Assembly: GCA_964534355.1 (NCBI GenBank)
Contig: CAZHNZ010000001.1
Location: 36,818 to 100,817 of the forward strand
Reading direction: 5' to 3'
Source of the DNA: CAXXIC01 sp964534355
Lineage (GTDB): Bacteria > Bacteroidota > Bacteroidia > Bacteroidales > UBA7332
DNA: 64,000 nt
Shown piece by piece: positions 7,249 to 15,814 of the stretch. Position numbers and translations under genes: made by a program. The notes below the pieces were generated by a model, which was not told where the DNA came from, searched no databases, and was given only the letters and a program-made list of their open reading frames with translations. Every line of letters begins with the position of its first letter. Within the stretch, counting starts at the first letter, position 1.

Positions 7249-7291
7249 TCAAAACAAAGCAACCCAAACAAGAACATTATTTTTTGAAAAA

Positions 7292-7768
7292 ATGAGAAAA
7301 GCAAAACCTAAGAAAAGGCTGGTCCTCCCGGATCCCGTCTTTAGTGATGTTAAGGTTACAAAATTTGTAAACCACCTGATGTTCGACGGCAAAAAAAGCG
7401 TCGCATACACTATTTTCTATACTGCTCTTGAAAATGTTAAGGCTAAAATGCCTAACGAAGCACTCTCTTCTCTCGAAATCTGGAAAAAAGCCCTCGAGAA
7501 TGTTACACCTCAGGTAGAGGTTAAATCTCGTCGTGTGGGTGGTTCTACTTTCCAGGTACCTACTGAAATTCGTCCCGATCGTAAAGAATCCATTTCAATG
7601 AAAAATCTGATCCTCTACTCACGTAAGAGGGGTGGAAAAACTATGGCTGATAAGTTGGCTGCAGAGATTATGGATGCATTCAACAATCAGGGTGGTTCGT
7701 ACAAACGTAAAGAGGATATGCACAGAATGGCTGAAGCTAATCGTGCGTTTGCCCACTTCAGATTTTAA
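7292..7768 (+). CDS. rpsG: 30S ribosomal protein S7
   Basis: A 158-residue primary assembly protein of the 30S head. The start at 7292 (MRKAKPKKRLVLPDPVF) gives the length usual in Bacteroidota. A longer reading from TTG at 7238 adds an 18-residue segment that I do not recognise from S7 proteins. The GGKKSVAYTIFY-like region near residue 30-40 and KRGGKTMADKLAAEI near residue 115 are typical. In E. coli S7 autoregulates the str operon by binding the rpsL-rpsG gap; the gap here (151 bases) has its own palindrome and a G-rich tract. Confidence 0.97.
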   Translation: MRKAKPKKRLVLPDPVFSDVKVTKFVNHLMFDGKKSVAYTIFYTALENVKAKMPNEALSSLEIWKKALENVTPQVEVKSRRVGGSTFQVPTEIRPDRKESISMKNLILYSRKRGGKTMADKLAAEIMDAFNNQGGSYKRKEDMHRMAEANRAFAHFRF

Positions 7769-7799
7769 TTAGTTTATTTAAGGAAAAAAGATTATAAAG

Positions 7800-9923
7800 A
7801 TGGCTGCATCAGATCAAAACTTAAAATATACGAGAAATATCGGTATCATGGCGCATATCGATGCCGGTAAAACGACCACTTCTGAGCGTATCTTGTTCTA
7901 CACCGGATTGTCTCACAAGATTGGTGAGGTACACGATGGTGCCGCTACAATGGACTGGATGGAGCAAGAGAAAGAGCGTGGTATCACAATCACATCTGCT
8001 GCAACTACTACCAGCTGGAAATACAAAGGCGAAAAGTATAAAATGAACCTGATTGACACTCCGGGTCACGTGGATTTTACCGTTGAGGTAGAGCGTTCAC
8101 TCCGTGTGTTAGATGGTGCTGTGGCTACTTTTTGTGCTGTAGGTGGTGTTGAGCCTCAGTCTGAGACTGTATGGCGTCAGGCCGACAAATATAACGTTCC
8201 CCGTGTTGGTTACGTAAATAAAATGGACCGTTCCGGAGCTAACTTCTTCGAAGTGGTTCGTCAAATGAAAGATATGTTGGGCGCTAACCCTTGTCCTATT
8301 CAGATTCCAATCGGATCAGAAGAGACATTCAAAGGGGTTGTCGATTTGATCAACATGAAAGCTATCTTGTGGCACGATGAATCGATGGGTGCTGATTACT
8401 CTATCGAGGAAGTTCCTGCTGATGTATTGGCTGAAGCTGAAGAGTGGAGAGGTAAAATGCTCGAAACTATTGCCGAATTTGATGATGTTTTGATGGAAAA
8501 ATTCTTTGATGATCCATCAACTATCACTGAAGAGGAAATTCTTAGCGCATTGCGTAAAGGCACAATTTCGATGTCTATTACTCCAATGACTCTTGGTTCG
8601 TCTTTCAAAAATAAAGGTGTTCAAACATTACTTGATGCCGTTTGCGCTTTCTTAGGTAGCCCGCTGGATAATCCGCCTATTGAAGGATATGATCCTCGCA
8701 ATCCTGAGACTGTATTGGTGCGTAAACCCTCATCAGATGAGCCTATGTCTGCATTGGCATTTAAGATTGCAACTGACCCATTCGTAGGTCGTTTGTGCTT
8801 CTTCAGAGTTTACTCTGGTCAAATTGATGCAGGTTCGTATGTTTACAACTCTCGTTCAGATAAAAAAGAGCGTATTTCCCGCTTGTTCCAAATGCACTCT
8901 AACAAACAAAATCCGAAAGAATTTATTGGTTGTGGTGATATTGGTGCAGGTGTAGGATTCAAAGATATCCGTACCGGTGATACTTTGTGCGACGAAACTA
9001 ATCCGATTGTACTTGAGTCTATGGATTTCCCTGAGCCCGTTATCGGTATTTCTGTTGAGCCTAAAACTCAGAAAGATTTGGATAAAATGGGTATTGGTTT
9101 GGGTAAACTGGCCGAAGAGGATCCAACTTTCCGTGTTCAAACAAATCAGGATACTGGTCAAACTATTATTTCGGGTATGGGTGAGCTTCACCTTGAGATC
9201 ATTATCGACCGTCTGCGTCGTGAGTTCAAGGTAGAGTGTAACCAGGGTCGTCCTCAGGTTTCTTACAAAGAGGCTATCACTAAAACTGTTGAGTTGCGTG
9301 AGGTTTACAAGAAACAATCAGGTGGTCGTGGTAAATTTGCCGATATCATTGTTAAAGTTGGTCCGGTTGACGAAGGATTTGAAGGTTCACTGCAATTTAT
9401 TGACGAAGTAAAAGGTGGTCACATTCCGAAAGAATTTATTCCTTCTATTCAAAAAGGATTTGCAAATGCGATGAAGAATGGTGTATTGGCCGGTTATGTT
9501 GTTGATCAGTTGAAAGTTGTTGTAATAGACGGTTCTTTCCACGCGGTTGACTCGGATCAGTTGTCATTCGAAATTTGTGCGAACCTTGCATTTAAGGAAG
9601 CTTGCAAAAAAGCAGGTCCTGTTCTTTTAGAGCCTATCATGAAAGTTGAGGTTGTAACCCCGGAAGAAAACATGGGTGATATTATCTCTGACTTAAACAA
9701 ACGTCGTGGTCAGGTTGAAGGAATGGAATCAAGCCGTTCAGGAGCTCGTATCGTTAAAGCTAAAACACCTCTTTCAGAAATGTTTGGGTATGTGACTACT
9801 TTGCGTACTATCTCTTCGGGTCGTGCAACTTCGACCATGTCTTTCTCTCATTATTCTGAAGTTTCAACATCGATTGCAAAACAGGTGTTGGCAGAAGTGG
9901 GTGGTAAAGAAGAACTTTTATAA
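7800..9923 (+). CDS. fusA: elongation factor G
   Basis: A 707-residue translational GTPase that moves tRNAs and mRNA during elongation and acts in ribosome recycling. G1 is AHIDAGKTTT (residues 18-27), G3 is DTPGHVDFT and G4 is NKMD. Domains II, III (IIDRLRREFKVECNQGRPQV border), IV (YKEAITKTVE with GGRGKFADI) and V (EPIMKVEVVTPEENMGDIISDLNKRRG) follow in order. It lies between rpsG (31 bases) and rpsJ (25 bases). tufA, which follows fusA in many other phyla, is absent here. It shows the full-length canonical form. Confidence 0.98.
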   Translation: MAASDQNLKYTRNIGIMAHIDAGKTTTSERILFYTGLSHKIGEVHDGAATMDWMEQEKERGITITSAATTTSWKYKGEKYKMNLIDTPGHVDFTVEVERSLRVLDGAVATFCAVGGVEPQSETVWRQADKYNVPRVGYVNKMDRSGANFFEVVRQMKDMLGANPCPIQIPIGSEETFKGVVDLINMKAILWHDESMGADYSIEEVPADVLAEAEEWRGKMLETIAEFDDVLMEKFFDDPSTITEEEILSALRKGTISMSITPMTLGSSFKNKGVQTLLDAVCAFLGSPLDNPPIEGYDPRNPETVLVRKPSSDEPMSALAFKIATDPFVGRLCFFRVYSGQIDAGSYVYNSRSDKKERISRLFQMHSNKQNPKEFIGCGDIGAGVGFKDIRTGDTLCDETNPIVLESMDFPEPVIGISVEPKTQKDLDKMGIGLGKLAEEDPTFRVQTNQDTGQTIISGMGELHLEIIIDRLRREFKVECNQGRPQVSYKEAITKTVELREVYKKQSGGRGKFADIIVKVGPVDEGFEGSLQFIDEVKGGHIPKEFIPSIQKGFANAMKNGVLAGYVVDQLKVVVIDGSFHAVDSDQLSFEICANLAFKEACKKAGPVLLEPIMKVEVVTPEENMGDIISDLNKRRGQVEGMESSRSGARIVKAKTPLSEMFGYVTTLRTISSGRATSTMSFSHYSEVSTSIAKQVLAEVGGKEELL

Positions 9924-9948
9924 GTAAATATTGAAACAAGTAAAAGAT

Positions 9949-10254
9949 ATGAGCCAAAAAATCAGAATTAAATTAAAGTCTTACGACCACACTTTGGTAG
10001 ATAAATCTGCTGAGAAAATCGTAAAGACTGTGAAGGCAACCGGAGCTGTGGTTAGTGGTCCGATACCCCTTCCTACTCACAAAAGAATTTTTACCGTTAA
10101 CCGCTCTACCTTTGTTAACAAAAAATCAAGAGAGCAGTTCCAGCTTTCTTCTTTCAAAAGATTGATCGACATCTATAGCTCTACAGCTAAAACGGTTGAT
10201 GCGCTGATGAAATTAGAATTGCCCAGCGGTGTTGAAGTTGAAATCAAAGTTTGA
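9949..10254 (+). CDS. rpsJ: 30S ribosomal protein S10
   Basis: A 101-residue protein of the 30S head that also works as the transcription antitermination factor NusE. The start at 9949 (MSQKIRIKLKSYDHTLVD) gives the standard length; a TTG six codons upstream would add MKQVKD and is less likely. The GPIPLPTHKRIFTVNRS loop is intact. It opens the S10 part of the cluster directly after fusA, with no sign of an S10-specific promoter in the 25-base gap. Confidence 0.98.
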   Translation: MSQKIRIKLKSYDHTLVDKSAEKIVKTVKATGAVVSGPIPLPTHKRIFTVNRSTFVNKKSREQFQLSSFKRLIDIYSSTAKTVDALMKLELPSGVEVEIKV

Positions 10255-10275
10255 TATTATTAAATTTAAAGTGAA

Positions 10276-10893
10276 ATGCCAGGATTATTAGGAAAAAAAA
10301 TCGGAATGACATCCGTTTTCAGTGCCGATGGAAAAAATGTTCCATGCACTGTTATCGAAGTAGGTCCTTGTGTTGTTACCCAGGTTAAGACTGTCGAAGT
10401 AGACGGTTACGAAGCTGTTCAGGTTGGTTTTGTGGAAAAGAAAGAAAAACACACAACTAAACCTATGCAGGGACACTTCGAAAAAGCAGGCGTAGCACCC
10501 ATGAGACACTTGGCCGAGTTCAAAGGTTACGAAACAGAGTACAAAGCAGGAGATGTAATCACAGTTGATTATCTGGCTGAAGTTGGTTTCGTAGATGTAA
10601 TCGGTACATCAAAAGGAAAAGGATTCCAGGGTGTTGTTAAACGCCATGGTTTTGGTGGAGTTGGTCAGTCAACTCACGGTCAGCACAATCGTTTGAGAGC
10701 TCCAGGTTCGGTAGGTGCCAGCTCGTTCCCTTCACGAGTATTCAAAGGGATGAGAATGGCGGGTCAAACAGGGAATGCCCGTATTACCGTTCAAAATCTT
10801 CAAGTGTTAAAAGTTATCTCTGAACACAATCTTTTGTTAGTAAAAGGTTCAGTTCCGGGATGTAAAGGTTCAATCGTAATAATTGAGAAGTAA
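10276..10893 (+). CDS. rplC: 50S ribosomal protein L3
   Basis: A 205-residue protein that binds near the 3' end of 23S rRNA and extends a loop toward the peptidyl transferase centre. MPGLLGKKIGMTSVF at the start and GFGGVGQSTHGQHNR with the following SFPSRVFKGMRMAG in the central loop are diagnostic. The stop codon shares one base with the rplD start (TAATG), so the two are translationally coupled. Confidence 0.98.
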   Translation: MPGLLGKKIGMTSVFSADGKNVPCTVIEVGPCVVTQVKTVEVDGYEAVQVGFVEKKEKHTTKPMQGHFEKAGVAPMRHLAEFKGYETEYKAGDVITVDYLAEVGFVDVIGTSKGKGFQGVVKRHGFGGVGQSTHGQHNRLRAPGSVGASSFPSRVFKGMRMAGQTGNARITVQNLQVLKVISEHNLLLVKGSVPGCKGSIVIIEK

Positions 10894-11513
10894 TGGAACT
10901 TAGCGTATATAACATCAAAGGAGAAGCGACCGGAAAAACTGTTGAATTGAATGATGCCGTTTTCGGAATCGAACCCAACGACCATGCTATCTACCTCGAC
11001 GTGAAACAGTTTTTGGCGAATTCTCGTCAGGGAACTCACAAAGCAAAAGGAAGAAGTGAAGTTGCAGGATCTACTCGCAAACTGAAAAAACAAAAAGGAA
11101 CAGGTGGAGCCCGTTGTGGCGATATCAAAGCTCCTATCTTTGTAGGTGGTGGTCGTGTATTTGGTCCGGTACCCCGTGATTATAGCTTCAAATTGAATAA
11201 AAAAGTGAAATCACTTGCCCGTAAGTCAGCTTTGTCATACAAGGCAATCAACAACGAAATTATCGTAGTAGAGGATCTTTCTTTTGCTGCACCTAAAACA
11301 AAAGATTTCGTTGCAATGACTTCGAGCCTTAAAGTAGCTGACAAAAAATTGGTTTTGGTTTTGGCTGAAGCTAACAAAAATGTTTTGTTGTCTGCTCGTA
11401 ATTTGCAAAAAACCAGTGTGATTACTGTGCCTGAGCTGAACACATTCAAAGTATTGGATGCTAAATGCCTGGTGTTTACAGAATCTTCATTGGCAGTAAT
11501 CAATCAATTTTAA
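10893..11513 (+). CDS. rplD: 50S ribosomal protein L4
   Basis: A 206-residue protein of the exit tunnel wall. The extended tunnel loop is visible as KLKKQKGTGGARCGD followed by PIFVGGGRVFGP; changes in KQKGTGGAR cause macrolide resistance in other bacteria, and here it is of the ordinary type. In E. coli L4 is the repressor of the S10 operon, but that control relies on a leader before rpsJ that is not evident here. It overlaps rplC by one base. Confidence 0.97.
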   Translation: MELSVYNIKGEATGKTVELNDAVFGIEPNDHAIYLDVKQFLANSRQGTHKAKGRSEVAGSTRKLKKQKGTGGARCGDIKAPIFVGGGRVFGPVPRDYSFKLNKKVKSLARKSALSYKAINNEIIVVEDLSFAAPKTKDFVAMTSSLKVADKKLVLVLAEANKNVLLSARNLQKTSVITVPELNTFKVLDAKCLVFTESSLAVINQF

Positions 11514-11530
11514 TGTAAGGAGAAAGAGAA

Positions 11531-11821
11531 ATGGGAATTATTATTAAACCAATCGTCACAGAAAAAATGACTGCTCTTACCGAAACACGTAATTGTTACG
11601 GATTTCGTGTATCTCCTGATGCAAATAAAATTCAGATTAAAAAAGCAGTTGAAGATCTTTACAGTGTAACTGTTGAGAGCGTAAACACCATGAAATACAG
11701 TGGCAAAAAGAAAACTCGTAATACTAAATCTGGTGTCATTGTAGGTAAATCTGCCGCATTTAAGAAAGCTTTGGTTACTCTTAAAGCCGGTGAAGTTATT
11801 GATTTTTACAGCAATATTTAA
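11531..11821 (+). CDS. rplW: 50S ribosomal protein L23
   Basis: A 96-residue protein at the tunnel exit where trigger factor and SRP dock. MGIIIKPIVTEKMTAL at the N terminus and KIQIKKAVEDLYSVTVESVNT in the middle are typical. A purine-rich AAGGAGAAAGAG stretch precedes the ATG, one of the few Shine-Dalgarno-like sequences in the cluster. Six bases separate it from rplB. Confidence 0.97.
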   Translation: MGIIIKPIVTEKMTALTETRNCYGFRVSPDANKIQIKKAVEDLYSVTVESVNTMKYSGKKKTRNTKSGVIVGKSAAFKKALVTLKAGEVIDFYSNI

Positions 11822-11827
11822 TAAAAA

Positions 11828-12652
11828 ATGGCAGTACGTAAATTTAAGCCCGTTACACCGGGGCAGAGACACAAAATTATCGGTGCGTTCGATAACATTA
11901 CTGCAACCGCACCGGAGAAGTCTCTAGTTGTAGGTAAGAACAAATCAGGTGGCCGTAATAACGAAGGTAAAATGACCATGCGTTATATCGGTGGTGGCCA
12001 CAAGAAATTGTATCGTATTATCGACTTCAAGAGAGAAAAAGACGGTGTTCCCGCAGTAGTTAAGACAATTGAGTACGATCCAAACCGTTCAGCAAACATC
12101 GCTTTGTTGTTTTATGTGGATGGTGAAAAACGTTACATCATTGCACCTAACGGTTTGGCAGTTGGTCAGGATATTATGTCTGGTGACAAAGCAGCTCCTG
12201 AAATCGGAAATTCATTGCCCCTTAAGAACATCCCTGTAGGTACAATTATTCACAACATTGAACTTCGTCCCGGACAGGGAGCCGCATTGGTTCGCTCTGC
12301 AGGTGTTTTTGCTCAGTTGACTTCGAGAGAAGGAGATTATGCAATCATCAAGTTGCCTTCAGGTGAAACCAGAAAAATTCTTTCAACTTGTAAAGCTACA
12401 ATTGGAAGTGTTGGAAACTCAGACCATGGACTCGAAAGATCAGGTAAAGCAGGTCGCTCAAGATGGCAAGGTCGTCGTCCACGAAATCGTGGTGTTGCAA
12501 TGAACCCTGTAGATCACCCGATGGGTGGTGGTGAGGGTCGCTCATCCGGAGGACACCCAAGATCACGTAAAGGCCTCTATTCTAAAGGACTTAAGACAAG
12601 AGCTCCTAAAAAGCAATCGTCTAAGTATATTATTGAAAGAAGAAAAAAATAA
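11828..12652 (+). CDS. rplB: 50S ribosomal protein L2
   Basis: A 274-residue 23S rRNA-binding protein needed for subunit association and peptidyl transferase activity. MAVRKFKPVTPGQRH, GGRNNEGKMTMRYIGGGHKK and AMNPVDHPMGGGEGR are conserved blocks. His230 of NPVDHP, the important histidine, is present; the next histidine of the E. coli HPH motif is Met. The basic C terminus (APKKQSSKYIIERRKK) follows the Bacteroidota pattern. Confidence 0.98.
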   Translation: MAVRKFKPVTPGQRHKIIGAFDNITATAPEKSLVVGKNKSGGRNNEGKMTMRYIGGGHKKLYRIIDFKREKDGVPAVVKTIEYDPNRSANIALLFYVDGEKRYIIAPNGLAVGQDIMSGDKAAPEIGNSLPLKNIPVGTIIHNIELRPGQGAALVRSAGVFAQLTSREGDYAIIKLPSGETRKILSTCKATIGSVGNSDHGLERSGKAGRSRWQGRRPRNRGVAMNPVDHPMGGGEGRSSGGHPRSRKGLYSKGLKTRAPKKQSSKYIIERRKK

Positions 12653-12673
12653 TCTGATTAATTGAGATAAACT

Positions 12674-12943
12674 ATGAGTCGTTCGCTTAAAAAAGGCCCA
12701 TACATTAATGTGAAGCTTGAGAAAAAAATTCTGACTATGAATGAGTCAGCTAAAAAGACCGTGATTAAAACATGGGCTAGAGCTTCAATGATTTCTCCGG
12801 ATTTCGTAGGGCATACTGTAGCAGTTCACAACGGTAACAAATTTATCCCTGTTTACGTAACCGAAAACATGGTTGGTCACAAGTTGGGTGAGTTTTCTCC
12901 AACACGTACCTTCAAAGGTCATGGCGGTAACAAAAAACGTTAA
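12674..12943 (+). CDS. rpsS: 30S ribosomal protein S19
   Basis: An 89-residue head protein that contacts the A-site tRNA and the B1a bridge. MSRSLKKGPYIN at the start and VGHKLGEFSPTRTFKGH near the end are the family signature. It keeps the usual order rplB-rpsS-rplV, with a 47-base gap to rplV. Confidence 0.98.
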   Translation: MSRSLKKGPYINVKLEKKILTMNESAKKTVIKTWARASMISPDFVGHTVAVHNGNKFIPVYVTENMVGHKLGEFSPTRTFKGHGGNKKR

Positions 12944-12990
12944 TGCGTTACAAGGATTAAGAAGTTAGAAAAATAAAAAGTAATCATAAA

Positions 12991-13404
12991 ATGGGTGCAA
13001 GAAAAAAGATTTCAGCAGACAACAGAAAAGAAGCGCTGAAGACCAAATACTTTGCCAAATTGACAGGTGTTCCTACTTCACCACGCAAAATGCGCTTGGT
13101 GGCCGATATGGTTAGAGGTATGGAAGTAAACCGCGCTCTGGGGGTATTGAAGTTTTCTACGAAAGAAGCTTCTATCAGATTAGAGAAATTGCTGCGTTCT
13201 GCCATCTCAAACTGGGAGCAAAAGAATGAGCGCAAAGCAGAATCGGGAGAGTTGTATATTTCAGAAGTGTTTGTAGATTCTTCTACTATGTTGAAGAGAC
13301 TGCGTCCCGCTCCGCAAGGACGTGGATACAGAATTCGCAAACGTTCTAACCACGTTACATTGTTTGTAGATGCTGTGGCTAATAAAAATACTAATCAAAT
13401 TTAA
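12991..13404 (+). CDS. rplV: 50S ribosomal protein L22
   Basis: A 137-residue protein whose long beta-hairpin lines the exit tunnel. TSPRKMRLVADMVRG near residue 30 and RLRPAPQGRGYRIRKRSNH (hairpin) near residue 105 are diagnostic. The N terminus (MGARKKISADNRKEALKTK) is about 15 residues longer than in E. coli, and an insertion around residues 72-80 (WEQKNERKAESGE) is seen. Five bases separate it from rpsC. Confidence 0.97.
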   Translation: MGARKKISADNRKEALKTKYFAKLTGVPTSPRKMRLVADMVRGMEVNRALGVLKFSTKEASIRLEKLLRSAISNWEQKNERKAESGELYISEVFVDSSTMLKRLRPAPQGRGYRIRKRSNHVTLFVDAVANKNTNQI

Positions 13405-13409
13405 GCAAG

Positions 13410-14174
13410 ATGGGTCAAAAAGTTAATCCAATAAGTAACCGCTTAGGTATCGTTCGTGGTTGGGACTCAAACTGGTATGCAGGTAAAAACTGCGGTGATA
13501 CACTTTTAGAAGATAGTAAGATCCGTAAATATCTGACTGCTCGTCTTGCTAAAGCCAGCATTTCACGTATTATTATTGAACGTACTTTGAAATTGGTCAC
13601 TATCACTGTTTGCACTGCTCGCCCCGGTATTATTATCGGAAAGGGTGGACAGGAAGTTGACAAACTCAAAGAAGAGTTGAAAAAGATCACAGATAAAGAT
13701 GTTCAAATCAACATCTTCGAAGTGAAAAAACCAGAATTGGACGCAGTTATTGTAGCAAACAATATCGCTCGTCAGTTGGAAGGAAAGATTGCTTACCGTC
13801 GTGCGGTGAAAATGGCAATTGCTTCTACTATGAGATTGGGTGCTGAAGGTATCAAAATCCAAATCTCTGGTCGTCTTAATGGTGCTGAAATGGCGCGTTC
13901 TGAAATGTATAAAGAAGGAAGAACTCCTCTGCATACTTTGAGAGCTGACATTGATTATGCTTTGGCTGAAGCATTAACTAAAGTTGGTTTATTGGGTGTT
14001 AAGGTTTGGATTTGCCGTGGTGAAATTTATGGCAAAAAAGATTTAACTCCTTCATTTACTCAACAAAAAGAATCTGGTCGTAACCAGGGTGGTGGTCAAA
14101 ACCACGGTGGTCAAAGACGTGAAGGCGGTCGTGACGGTGGTCGTGATGGCGGTAGATTCAATAAGAAAAAATAA
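13410..14174 (+). CDS. rpsC: 30S ribosomal protein S3
   Basis: A 254-residue protein at the mRNA entry site with helicase-like function. MGQKVNPISNRLGIVRGWDS is the S3 start, and TARPGIIIGKGGQEVDKL holds the KH-domain GxxG loop. The C-terminal domain RLNGAEMARSEMYKEGRTPLHT is complete. About 30 residues at the end form a Gly/Arg/Gln-rich tail (GGGQNHGGQRREGG and repeats of GRDGG) with low complexity, longer than the E. coli protein (233 residues) and possibly RNA-contacting. Confidence 0.98.
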   Translation: MGQKVNPISNRLGIVRGWDSNWYAGKNCGDTLLEDSKIRKYLTARLAKASISRIIIERTLKLVTITVCTARPGIIIGKGGQEVDKLKEELKKITDKDVQINIFEVKKPELDAVIVANNIARQLEGKIAYRRAVKMAIASTMRLGAEGIKIQISGRLNGAEMARSEMYKEGRTPLHTLRADIDYALAEALTKVGLLGVKVWICRGEIYGKKDLTPSFTQQKESGRNQGGGQNHGGQRREGGRDGGRDGGRFNKKK

Positions 14175-14204
14175 GTAATTAATTATCACTGAATTTTACA
14201 GACA

Positions 14205-14636
14205 ATGTTACAACCGAAGAAAACAAAGTTCAGAAGACAACAAAAAGGGCGCATGAAAGGTGTGGCCCAACGAGGTAATCAGTTGGCATTCGGTTCATTT
14301 GGTATAAAGGCTTTAGAGTCAAAATGGATCACCGGTCGTCAAATCGAAGCTGCTCGTATCGCGGTAACCCGTTACATGCAACGTCAGGGTCAGATTTGGA
14401 TTCGCATCTTCCCGGATAAGCCTATTACCAAGAAACCGGCAGAAGTACGTATGGGTAAAGGTAAAGGTGCGCCAGAAGGATTTGTGGCGCCGGTTACTCC
14501 CGGTAGAATAATGTTTGAAGTTGAAGGCGTTTCTTTTGAAATCGCTAAAGAGGCTTTACGTCTTGCAGCTCAAAAATTACCGGTAACTACCAAATTTGTG
14601 GTCAGACGAGATTATGATGCTAACGAAAACGCATAA
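14205..14636 (+). CDS. rplP: 50S ribosomal protein L16
   Basis: A 143-residue protein at the A-site of the large subunit. MLQPKKTKFRRQQKGRMKG and IWIRIFPDKPITKKPAEVRMGKGKG are conserved, with the following EGFVAPVTPGRIMFE. Length and order (rpsC-rplP-rpmC) are normal. Confidence 0.98.
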   Translation: MLQPKKTKFRRQQKGRMKGVAQRGNQLAFGSFGIKALESKWITGRQIEAARIAVTRYMQRQGQIWIRIFPDKPITKKPAEVRMGKGKGAPEGFVAPVTPGRIMFEVEGVSFEIAKEALRLAAQKLPVTTKFVVRRDYDANENA

Positions 14637-14642
14637 TAAATT

Positions 14643-14840
14643 ATGAAAGTAGCAGAAATTAAAGAACTAAGTACAAAGGAATTGATTGAGAAGATTGATG
14701 CAGATTCTTCAATTATGGATCAATTATGTTTAAATCACTCAATTACTCCTTTGGACAATCCTGTAAAGATTAAAGGTCTACGCAGAGACATCGCGCGAAT
14801 GAAAACAGTTTTGCGCGATCGTGAAATAAACCAACAATAA
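14643..14840 (+). CDS. rpmC: 50S ribosomal protein L29
   Basis: A 65-residue two-helix protein at the polypeptide exit. MKVAEIKELSTKELIEKI opens it and the second helix carries VKIKGLRRDIARMKTVLRDRE, the conserved IRRxIARxxTVLxxR pattern. It stands six bases after rplP. Confidence 0.96.
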   Translation: MKVAEIKELSTKELIEKIDADSSIMDQLCLNHSITPLDNPVKIKGLRRDIARMKTVLRDREINQQ

Positions 14841-14853
14841 CCAATTGAGCCTG

Positions 14854-15111
14854 ATGGAAACAAGAAATCTTAGAAAAGAACGTGTAGGAGTTGTTTTCAG
14901 CAATAAAATGGATAAAACCATTACTATTGCAATTAAATGGAAAGAAAAACACCCTATCTACGGCAAATTCGTTAATAAAACGAAGAAATATCACGCTCAC
15001 GACGAGAAGAATGATTGCAATATTGGTGATAAAGTGAAGATCATGGAGACTCGTCCACTGAGCAAATTGAAAAGATGGAGATTAGTAGAAATAATCGAAA
15101 GAGCTAAGTAA
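14854..15111 (+). CDS. rpsQ: 30S ribosomal protein S17
   Basis: An 85-residue OB-fold protein of the 30S body. The ATG at 14854 (METRNLRKERVGVVFSNKMDKT) gives the usual start; a TTG three codons upstream is in frame but adds only MSL. HPIYGKFVNKTKKYHAHDEKN and RPLSKLKRWRLVEII are typical. Two bases separate it from rplN. Confidence 0.97.
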   Translation: METRNLRKERVGVVFSNKMDKTITIAIKWKEKHPIYGKFVNKTKKYHAHDEKNDCNIGDKVKIMETRPLSKLKRWRLVEIIERAK

Positions 15112-15113
15112 AC

Positions 15114-15479
15114 ATGATACAACAAGAGTCAAGACTTATAGTGGCTGATAACAGTGGAGCTAAACAAGCTCTTTGTATCAGAGTATTGGGCGGAACAAGA
15201 AAGCGCTATGCAACTGTTGGCGATATTATCGTAGTTGCAGTAAAAAGCGTAATCCCTTCTAGTGATGTGAAAAAAGGAGCTGTTTCTAAAGCAGTAATAG
15301 TTAGAACAAAGAAGGAAATCCGTCGTGCAGACGGATCGTATATTCGATTCGATGATAATGCCTGTGTACTGTTGAATGGTGCAGGCGATATGAGAGGAAG
15401 CCGTATTTTCGGCCCCGTTGCCCGTGAAATTCGTGCAACAAACATGAAAATTGTGTCACTAGCGCCTGAGGTGCTTTAA
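15114..15479 (+). CDS. rplN: 50S ribosomal protein L14
   Basis: A 121-residue, highly conserved protein at the subunit interface and the target of the silencing factor RsfS. MIQQESRLIVADNSGAKQ, VIVRTKKEIRRADGSYIRFD and GSRIFGPVAREIR are all present without change in length. Confidence 0.98.
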   Translation: MIQQESRLIVADNSGAKQALCIRVLGGTRKRYATVGDIIVVAVKSVIPSSDVKKGAVSKAVIVRTKKEIRRADGSYIRFDDNACVLLNGAGDMRGSRIFGPVAREIRATNMKIVSLAPEVL

Positions 15480-15493
15480 ATCCAACAATTAGA

Positions 15494-15814
15494 ATGGGTA
15501 AGTTACATATTAAAAAAGGCGACATGGTCTTTGTCAACGCCGGAAACGATAAAGGTAAAACCGGTCGTGTCCTTGAGGTTTTAATCAAAACAAACCGGGC
15601 AGTTGTAGAAGGCGTTAACATGGTTTCAAAAGCCGTTAAACCTAATGCGCAAAATCCGCAGGGAGGTATTGTAAAAAAAGAGGCTTCTATTCATATTTCG
15701 AATCTGAATCAATTGGATCCGAAATCAAAGAAACCGACTCGTATCGGTCGTAAGATGAACGAAGAAGGAGTTTTAGTTCGTGTATCTAAAAAATCAGGAG
15801 AGGAGATTAAGTAA
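15494..15814 (+). CDS. rplX: 50S ribosomal protein L24
   Basis: A 106-residue assembly-initiating protein. The KOW motif KKGDMVFVNAGNDKGKTGRVLEV starts at residue 6, and NPQGGIVKKEASIHISNL follows. Its last base overlaps the rplE start (TAATG), implying coupled translation. Confidence 0.97.
   Translation: MGKLHIKKGDMVFVNAGNDKGKTGRVLEVLIKTNRAVVEGVNMVSKAVKPNAQNPQGGIVKKEASIHISNLNQLDPKSKKPTRIGRKMNEEGVLVRVSKKSGEEIK

Noticed and set aside
7238..7291. TTG start giving S7 18 extra residues
   Set aside because: The G-rich tract before it is suggestive, but the extension is not typical of S7 and the ATG at 7292 gives the usual 158 residues.
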